Shown: in pieces, positions 26,382-31,183 of the stretch
Layout: the number at the start of each line of letters is the position of its first letter
Position numbering within the stretch: the first letter of the stretch is position 1
Origin: an uncultured Pseudomonas sp.
Lineage (GTDB): Bacteria; Pseudomonadota; Gammaproteobacteria; Pseudomonadales; Pseudomonadaceae
Assembly (NCBI RefSeq): GCF_946886105.1
Contig: NZ_CAMPHV010000054.1
Span: 1-31,183, forward strand
DNA: 31,183 nt
Reading direction: 5' to 3'
Translations under genes and position numbers: made by a program
The notes under the pieces: generated by a model
Databases searched by the model: none
Told to the model about the DNA's origin: nothing
Seen by the model: the letters and a program-made list of their open reading frames with translations, nothing else

Positions 26382-26447
26382 GTAGTCTGGATGCAATCCG
26401 GGAACGTTACCGAGCGAAGGAATCGACCCGGATTGCATCCAGGCTAC
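26382..26447. repeat. Intergenic inverted repeat between purF and metZ
   Basis: Arms of 21 bp, beginning GTAGTCTGGATGCAATCC at 26382 and ending GATTGCATCCAGGCTAC at 26447, pair almost perfectly (two or three mismatches) around a 24-base loop. They share the GTAGCCYGGATG core with the repeat at 3771-3838. The repeat nearly fills the 93-bp gap and ends 16 bp before metZ. Confidence 0.75.
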
Positions 26448-26463
26448 GGCATGAGGTGGGAAT

Positions 26464-27675
26464 ATGACGCAAGAGTGGCAAGCAGGGCGCCTGGATAGCG
26501 ATCTAGAAGGCGTGGGTTTCGATACCCTGGCCGTGCGCGCCGGTCAGCGGCGCTCGCCGGAAGGCGAACACAGCGAGGCGATTTATCCGACCTCCAGCTA
26601 TGTGTTCCGCACCGCGGCCGATGCCGCCGCACGCTTTGCCGGCGAGGTGCCGGGTAACGTCTATTCGCGTTATACCAACCCCACCGTACGGGCGTTCGAA
26701 GAGCGTATCGCTGCCCTCGAAGGTGCCGAGCAAGCCGTTGCCACGTCCTCGGGCATGTCGGCGATTCTGGCGATAGCCATGAGCCTGTGCAGCGCTGGCG
26801 ACCATGTGCTGGTTTCGCGCAGTGTGTTTGGTTCGACCATCAGCCTGTTCGAGAAGTACCTCAAGCGCTTCGGCGTGCAGGTCGATTACGTGCCGTTGGC
26901 GGACCTGCAAGCCTGGGCGGATGCCTGCAAGCCGAACACCAAATTGCTGTTCGTCGAGTCGCCGTCCAATCCCCTGGCCGAATTGGTCGATATCGCCGCC
27001 TTGGCCGATATCGCCCATGCCAAAGGCGCGTTGTTGGCGGTGGACAACTGCTTCTGCACGCCGGCGCTGCAGCAGCCGCTGAAGCTCGGTGCGGACATCG
27101 TCATGCATTCGGCGACCAAATACATCGACGGTCAGGGTCGCAGCATGGGCGGCGTGGTTGCCGGCCGGGCGGAGTTGATGAAGGAGCTGGTCGGCTTTCT
27201 GCGCACCGCGGGGCCGACCCTGAGCCCGTTCAACGCCTGGATATTTCTCAAGGGCCTGGAAACCCTGCGCATTCGCATGCAGGCCCACTGCGCCAGTGCC
27301 CAACAGTTGGCCGAATGGCTGGAACAGCAGCCGGGGGTCGAGCATGTGTATTACGCCGGCCTGCCCAGCCATCCGCAGCATGAGTTGGCCAAGCGGCAGC
27401 AGAGCGCCTTCGGCGCCGTGGTCAGTTTCGAGGTCGCGGGCGGTAAAGAGGCGGCTTGGCGCTTCATCGACGCCACCCGGGTGATTTCCATCACCACCAA
27501 CCTGGGCGACACAAAAACCACCATCGCTCACCCGGCGACCACGTCCCACGGCCGCTTGTCGCCAGCCGAACGTGCCAGCGCCGGGATTCGCGACAATCTG
27601 ATCCGCATCGCCGTCGGCTTGGAAGATATCGCCGACCTTCAGGCCGATCTGGCGCGCGGTTTGGCTGCGCTCTAA
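26464..27675 (+). CDS. metZ: O-succinylhomoserine sulfhydrylase
   Basis: MetZ (403 residues) makes homocysteine directly from O-succinylhomoserine and sulfide, the direct-sulfhydrylation route used by pseudomonads. It is a PLP enzyme of the Cys/Met metabolism family: SRYTNPTVRAFEERIAALEG, SSGMSAI, and the Schiff-base Lys219 in HSATKYIDGQGR. Sequence alone does not fully separate it from cystathionine gamma-synthase; the position after purF, as recalled for P. aeruginosa metZ, supports the call. A GAGGTGGGAAT ribosome-binding site precedes the ATG. It ends at a strong terminator convergent with xcpQ. Confidence 0.92.
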   Translation: MTQEWQAGRLDSDLEGVGFDTLAVRAGQRRSPEGEHSEAIYPTSSYVFRTAADAAARFAGEVPGNVYSRYTNPTVRAFEERIAALEGAEQAVATSSGMSAILAIAMSLCSAGDHVLVSRSVFGSTISLFEKYLKRFGVQVDYVPLADLQAWADACKPNTKLLFVESPSNPLAELVDIAALADIAHAKGALLAVDNCFCTPALQQPLKLGADIVMHSATKYIDGQGRSMGGVVAGRAELMKELVGFLRTAGPTLSPFNAWIFLKGLETLRIRMQAHCASAQQLAEWLEQQPGVEHVYYAGLPSHPQHELAKRQQSAFGAVVSFEVAGGKEAAWRFIDATRVISITTNLGDTKTTIAHPATTSHGRLSPAERASAGIRDNLIRIAVGLEDIADLQADLARGLAAL

Positions 27676-27691
27676 ACGCTACGGGCGAAAT

Positions 27692-27728
27692 GCAAAAGCC
27701 TCGGTGAGAACCGAGGCTTTTGCGTTTT
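27692..27728. terminator. Rho-independent terminator between metZ and xcpQ
   Basis: GCAAAAGCCTCGGT/ACCGAGGCTTTTGC is a perfect 14-bp stem with loop GAGA, followed by GTTTT on the plus strand. The internal A-run before the stem gives a T-run on the minus strand, so it can stop both metZ and xcpQ transcripts. Confidence 0.9.
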
Positions 27729-27742
27729 CCGGGGCTCGTTTT

Positions 27743-29716
27743 TTACGGGCGCAGGTCGATGGCCGGTTCTTCGGCGGCGCCGGTATCGCTCGAATCGAAC
27801 AGCTTGGTCGGATCGCTTGGCAGAACGCCCGGCGTGTAATCGCTGCGGACATTGCCGAGTACCCGGATATCGCTGTATTTCTGCCCGGACAGCGCGGCCA
27901 TGCCCGCGGCGTCGCGAATCACCGTGGGGCGCAGGAAGACCATCAGGTTGCGCTTGATGCGGCTGTCCTTGGTCGAGCGGAACAGGTTGCCCAATAGCGG
28001 GATATCGCCGAGCAGCGGCACTTTCGAATGGGTCTGGGTGACGTCGTCCTGAATCAGCCCGCCGAGCACGATCACCTGACCGTTTTCCGCGAGTATGGTG
28101 CTTTTGATCGAGCGCTTATTGGTGATCAGATCCACTGCGTTGACCCCTTGGGTGGTGGGGGCGATGGAGGAGATTTCCTGCTCGATCTCCAGGCGTAAGC
28201 TGGCGCCGTCGTTGATGTGCGGGGTGACTTTGAGGGTCACGCCGATGTCCTGGCGTTCGATGGTGGTGAACGGATTGTCCGCCCCCGAGGCGCTGGTGGT
28301 GAAGGAGCCGGTCTGGAAGGGGACGTTCTGCCCGACCAGGATTTCCGCTTCCTGGTGGTCCAGGGTCAACAGGCTGGGCGTCGATAGCAGATTGCTTTTG
28401 GTATTGGACGACAGTGCGGTGACCAGTACGCCGAAGCTGTCGGTACCCAAGCCGATGATGGCGCCATCTGGCAGGTTGATTGTGTTGTTATTGGTACTGG
28501 TGTTGTTTTCGTTGTTCTGCAGGGTCTGCAGCACGGTACCCACCGAGAGTCCCGTATTGGCGAAATTCACCCCGCCCAAACCGCCGCGGTCGCCACGGGC
28601 ATCGATCGCCCATTGCACGCCGAGGGCATCGCTCACATCGCCGGATATCTCGACGATTGCGGCTTCCACCATCACCTGGGCGCGGGGTACGTCGAGCTGG
28701 CGAACGATATCTTCCAGGGTGGCGACCAAGTCCGGCGGCGCCAGCAACACCAGGGCGTTGAGGCTTTCGTCGGCGCGTATCAGGATATTTTGCTGGGGCG
28801 CGGTGCCCGCTTCGCCGCCTTCCTGGGTTTTCAGGCCTTCGGAAATTTCGCCGAGGGTTTCCGCCAGTGTCTTGGCATCGTTATGCCGCAGGCGGATCAC
28901 CCGAGTGTTGGCCGAGCGGCTGGTCGGCGTGTCCAGCGACTTCGCCAAGGCCAGCATCTTCGCCCGAGCGGCTGGCGGGCCGAGGATGACCAGGCGGTTG
29001 GTGCGGGCGTCGGCAATCACCTGGACGCTCGAAGTACCTTTGGCCTGACCGCGCTCCATGGCGTTCTTCAGCACTTCCGCGGTGTCCATGACCCAAGCAT
29101 GCTGCAGATTGAGCACGCTGTAATCGTTCTGGCCTTTCTGGTCGAGCTGACGCAACAGGTCTTCGATGCGTTCGATATTGGCGGCGCGGTCGCTGATGAT
29201 GATGGCGTTAGCCGAGGTCACGGCCGCCAGGTGACCGTATTGCGGTACCAGCGGGCGCAACAGTGGGATCAGTTCTGTCGCCGAGCCGTGTTGCACCTGA
29301 ATCAGGCGGGTTTCCAGGCGATCCGGTGCGGTGCGGCCGCCTTCGCCGGCGTCGGCTTTGGCCTCGGCATTGGGCACGATGCGCGCTTGATCGCCTTGGG
29401 TGATGACGCTGAAGCCATGGGTGGCCATTACCGAGAGAAACAGCTGGTAGACCTCGCTCAGCGACAGCGGGGTATTCGAGACCACACTGACCTGGCCTTT
29501 CACCCGGGGGTCGACCACGAAGGTTTCGCCGCTGATCTGCGCGATCTGATCGATGAATTCGCGGATGTCGGCGCCTTTCAGATTGATCGTCCAGGTTTCT
29601 TCTTGCTGGCTGTTGCTGGGCGTGGTCGCTGTGATGGCGGCGCTTAACGGCAACGGCGCGGCGACAAGGCCGGCAGCCAGCAGGGCGAAGGTGAGGCTAG
29701 AAAGTTTCGGGAACAT
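27743..29716 (-). CDS. xcpQ: Type II secretion secretin GspD/XcpQ
   Basis: XcpQ (657 residues) forms the outer-membrane pore of the type II secretion system. A signal peptide ends near Ala26/27, followed by the N0 domain (TWTINLKGADIREFIDQIA), N1-N3 KH-like domains (about 120-370, including DRAANIERIEDLLRQLD and ANTRVIRLRHNDAKTLAETL) and the secretin core with VGQNVPFQTGS, ITLKVTPHIN-type strand and PLLGDIPLLGNLFRS. A Ser/Thr/Asn-rich stretch (NNENNTSTNNNTIN) lies before the gate region. The C-terminal tail after LRPTVIRD is S-domain-like, probably for pilotin binding. It begins 3 bp after the xcpP stop, so translation is likely coupled. Confidence 0.95.
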   Translation of the reverse strand: MFPKLSSLTFALLAAGLVAAPLPLSAAITATTPSNSQQEETWTINLKGADIREFIDQIAQISGETFVVDPRVKGQVSVVSNTPLSLSEVYQLFLSVMATHGFSVITQGDQARIVPNAEAKADAGEGGRTAPDRLETRLIQVQHGSATELIPLLRPLVPQYGHLAAVTSANAIIISDRAANIERIEDLLRQLDQKGQNDYSVLNLQHAWVMDTAEVLKNAMERGQAKGTSSVQVIADARTNRLVILGPPAARAKMLALAKSLDTPTSRSANTRVIRLRHNDAKTLAETLGEISEGLKTQEGGEAGTAPQQNILIRADESLNALVLLAPPDLVATLEDIVRQLDVPRAQVMVEAAIVEISGDVSDALGVQWAIDARGDRGGLGGVNFANTGLSVGTVLQTLQNNENNTSTNNNTINLPDGAIIGLGTDSFGVLVTALSSNTKSNLLSTPSLLTLDHQEAEILVGQNVPFQTGSFTTSASGADNPFTTIERQDIGVTLKVTPHINDGASLRLEIEQEISSIAPTTQGVNAVDLITNKRSIKSTILAENGQVIVLGGLIQDDVTQTHSKVPLLGDIPLLGNLFRSTKDSRIKRNLMVFLRPTVIRDAAGMAALSGQKYSDIRVLGNVRSDYTPGVLPSDPTKLFDSSDTGAAEEPAIDLRP

Positions 29717-29719
29717 GGG

Positions 29720-30376
29720 TCAGTCGCTTTCCATAGTCTGATCGGTCTGATCGGTGGGCTCTTCCTCTGTCGGCTCGGTGCCAGAGGCTTCCATTTGCTG
29801 TCTCAAGGCATCCATGCGTTCGCGTAGCTGTGCGAGGTTGTCGGCTTCCAGTTGATTCAACTCATCGACCGAACTCTGCGCATCGTAGGAGGGGGTGTAC
29901 ATCGTTTGCTCACCGCTGCCCTGGTGGTGCTGGGGGAAGGTCAGGCTTTCCCTTTTGCCATTGCGCAGTAGTTCGACGTGATCCGGGTAAACCGCCGATA
30001 AGCGCACGCCATTGGCGATTTCGCTGTCGACCCCGTAACGCTGGGGTTCGCTACCCTCGCGGCGGATGATGGCGCTGGAGCGTGCCGGGTCGGCATGCAC
30101 GAAGCTGCCCAGCAAGGTCATGTTCAATTGGGTGGCGGGCACCGGGCCATCGTCCGCCTGACTGCTGCTGCCAAATAACTGATCGAGGTTTTGCCTGGAG
30201 GCGACGCTGGCCTGCAACTGCACATTTTGTTCTGCAGCAGGCACAGGGGCACGCAGCGCGCGCAGCCAACCGGCGGTTTGCCAGGCCAGGCTGATGCTCA
30301 TGGTTAGAATAAGCGCGACCGCGATCAGGGTGATGGCGTGCGTATGCAACCAGCGTTGTGCTGCCGAAAGGGGCAA
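29720..30376 (-). CDS. xcpP: Type II secretion inner-membrane protein GspC/XcpP
   Basis: XcpP (218 residues) links the inner-membrane assembly platform to the secretin. It has a short cytoplasmic N-terminus, one membrane helix (about residues 12-35), a homology-region domain (about 75-150: QLNMTLLGSFVHADPARSSAIIRREGSEPQRYGVDSEI region) and a C-terminal coiled coil (ELNQLEADNLAQLRERMDALRQQME) instead of a PDZ domain, as in Pseudomonas XcpP. It ends in a Glu/Thr/Asp-rich tail. The start is TTG at 30376: an in-frame TAA lies six codons upstream, and CGGAG is 7 bases before it. A good promoter lies about 45 bp upstream. Confidence 0.9.
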   Translation of the reverse strand: MPLSAAQRWLHTHAITLIAVALILTMSISLAWQTAGWLRALRAPVPAAEQNVQLQASVASRQNLDQLFGSSSQADDGPVPATQLNMTLLGSFVHADPARSSAIIRREGSEPQRYGVDSEIANGVRLSAVYPDHVELLRNGKRESLTFPQHHQGSGEQTMYTPSYDAQSSVDELNQLEADNLAQLRERMDALRQQMEASGTEPTEEEPTDQTDQTMESD

Positions 30377-30421
30377 GGCTCCACTCCGAAATTATTGTTT
30401 TGTAGCGTCAATCGCGAGCTG

Positions 30422-30450
30422 ATCATAGACAGTTGGTGCGCGTTTGACAG
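30422..30450 (-). promoter_or_regulatory. Candidate sigma-70 promoter for xcpPQ
   Basis: Read on the minus strand: CTGTCA (30450-30445), a 17-bp spacer, and TATGAT (30427-30422). This matches four and five of six consensus positions with ideal spacing. The start point would be near 30415, giving a leader of about 40 nt before the TTG start of xcpP. Confidence 0.6.
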
Positions 30451-30498
30451 CCCCTGGATGGGTGACAGACCACAATGACGGCTATTTTATCGACCGAC

Positions 30499-30520
30499 TG
30501 CACGTTCAGTGCACGTTCAG
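30499..30520. repeat. Two tandem 11-bp repeats upstream of xcpPQ
   Basis: TGCACGTTCAG occurs twice head-to-tail (30499-30509, 30510-30520). The first copy with its preceding C reads CTGCACGTTCAG, an imperfect palindrome (CTGnACGTnCAG). The 11-bp period places both on the same DNA face, about 85-105 bp upstream of the predicted xcpPQ start point, consistent with an activator site. Confidence 0.5.
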
Positions 30521-30945
30521 CGCCATTTAGAGCGCACCCACTGCAATCAGTTCGATTTATTGGTTTGGGACTAGAGGGCTTTTCCAGCTAGGAGGTTGCA
30601 CTCAGGATTTGTTCATGGGGCATGTTGCTACGGCCTGTAGGGTTATTTGGGTACTGTATTCCCGCTATCTCGAGAGGGTGTGTCCGTCAGCCTGCGCAAA
30701 TGCTGGCGCCTATACACAACCCCGCGTAGACCAGTATTTCCCTGGTTGGGTGTGCTTTCTCGGAGGGAGAGTAGGGTCAGCGTGCTGATGTAGCCGAGTA
30801 AAACTGCTTAGGCCTTAGCAGAAATGCAGGCTATACAGTGATGTCAAATGGCTTTCCCTGTACACTTCGCAGCCAAATTAATACTCGGTTTGTCACTTCT
30901 AGGACTGCCTCAGGCTTTGCCAAGAGGTAATGAAAGGAACTCTGC
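30521..30945. other. Gene-free stretch between xcpP and the exported protein
   Basis: I see no convincing gene here. A 57-codon ORF (30615-30788) lacks a suitably placed ribosome-binding site and has random-looking, cysteine-rich composition. No clear promoter for the plus-strand gene at 30946 is recognised. With 30377-30520 the total gap is 569 bp, long for this dense region, and could hide an sRNA or remnants of rearrangement. Confidence 0.4.
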
Positions 30946-31183
30946 ATGGCGTTTTCCCGCTTTGGCCATTTTTCCGCGTGTCTGTTAGCTGGCGCCGCGG
31001 TTTTGTTCAGCGCTGTTGCCTGCGCCAAGCCCGGCCTGGATCACCAGTATGCGGGCCCGCACTACAACACTGAGGCCCTGCAGCTGGACGTGCTCGACCT
31101 GCAGGTGCAGGCCCTTGGCGGGCCGATTCGTATGCTGCGCAGCTGGAAGAACGGCCAGTGGGTGTGGAACGAACGCTGGCAGG
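30946..31183 (+). CDS. Exported protein, N-terminal part, possibly Rhs family
   Basis: Only the first 79 codons are visible; the gene runs off the window. It starts with an export signal (MAFSRFGHFSACLLAGAAVL then FSAVACAKPG), cleavable after VACA or, less likely, lipidated at the Cys (AVAC is a poor lipobox). The mature start contains LDVLDLQVQALGGPIRMLRSWKNGQWVWNERWQ-like sequence, which resembles, from memory, the opening of secreted Rhs/YD-repeat proteins (LGG-x-[IV]R-[MV]xRxW...W-x-[WF]N). AAGGA lies 8 bases before the ATG. If correct, a large repeat protein, possibly polymorphic toxin or wall-associated, lies downstream. Divergent from xcpPQ where P. aeruginosa has xcpR. Confidence 0.55.
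   Translation, partial: MAFSRFGHFSACLLAGAAVLFSAVACAKPGLDHQYAGPHYNTEALQLDVLDLQVQALGGPIRMLRSWKNGQWVWNERWQ

Noticed and set aside
26503..27549. 348-codon reverse-strand ORF opposite metZ
   Set aside because: Gly/Arg/His-rich antisense frame with no domain; metZ on the plus strand is unambiguous.
30615..30788. 57-codon ORF upstream of the exported protein gene
   Set aside because: The only strong Shine-Dalgarno-like sequence (AGGAGG near 30590) is about 20 bases too far, and the predicted peptide has random Cys/Trp-rich composition.

Overview
This is a chromosomal window from a gamma-proteobacterium of the Pseudomonas group. The evidence is the gene order leuC-leuD-leuB-asd-(asd paralogue)-fimV-truA-trpF-accD-folC-(SPOR protein)-cvpA-purF-metZ followed by xcpQ/xcpP. 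From memory this closely matches the P. aeruginosa order; no search was run. The GC-rich codon use and the short palindromic intergenic repeats fit the P. stutzeri/mendocina/alcaligenes side of the genus. No phage, IS element, plasmid or CRISPR array is visible.

Layout. 1-2.3 kb: 3' end of a tRNA-Glu with terminator, then a TetR regulator with a perfect operator-like palindrome, an alpha/beta hydrolase and a hotdog thioesterase. 2.3-5.4 kb: a small exported protein of unknown function, dusC, an SDR oxidoreductase, and an IbpA-type small heat-shock gene with a heat-shock promoter and a ROSE-like RNA thermometer. 5.4-10.1 kb: a 1223-residue six-PAS GGDEF/EAL protein and a LysR regulator divergent from leuC. 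10.5-16.5 kb: leucine (leuCDB) and aspartate-family (asd) biosynthesis plus an Asd-like pseudoenzyme. 16.6-24.8 kb: fimV, truA, trpF, accD, folC, a SPOR-domain protein and cvpA. 24.9-27.7 kb: purF and metZ. 27.7-30.4 kb, reverse strand: xcpP-xcpQ (type II secretion GspC/GspD). From 30.9 kb: the start of an exported, possibly Rhs-family protein that runs off the window.

Most of the window is conserved housekeeping DNA. The most notable feature is a perfect 381-bp tandem duplication across the leuD-leuB junction. It leaves leuD and leuB intact and creates an in-frame 95-codon chimera (LeuB residues 1-23 joined to LeuD residues 144-215) that carries leuB's own ribosome-binding site. The other notable items are the sigma-32 promoter plus ROSE thermometer at hsp20; two copies of a ~150-170 bp palindromic repeat whose terminal stems differ in sequence but keep pairing; tandem 11-bp repeats upstream of a good promoter for xcpPQ; and an Rhs-like gene, rather than xcpR, divergent from xcpPQ. 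I found no convincing wholly new multi-gene system.
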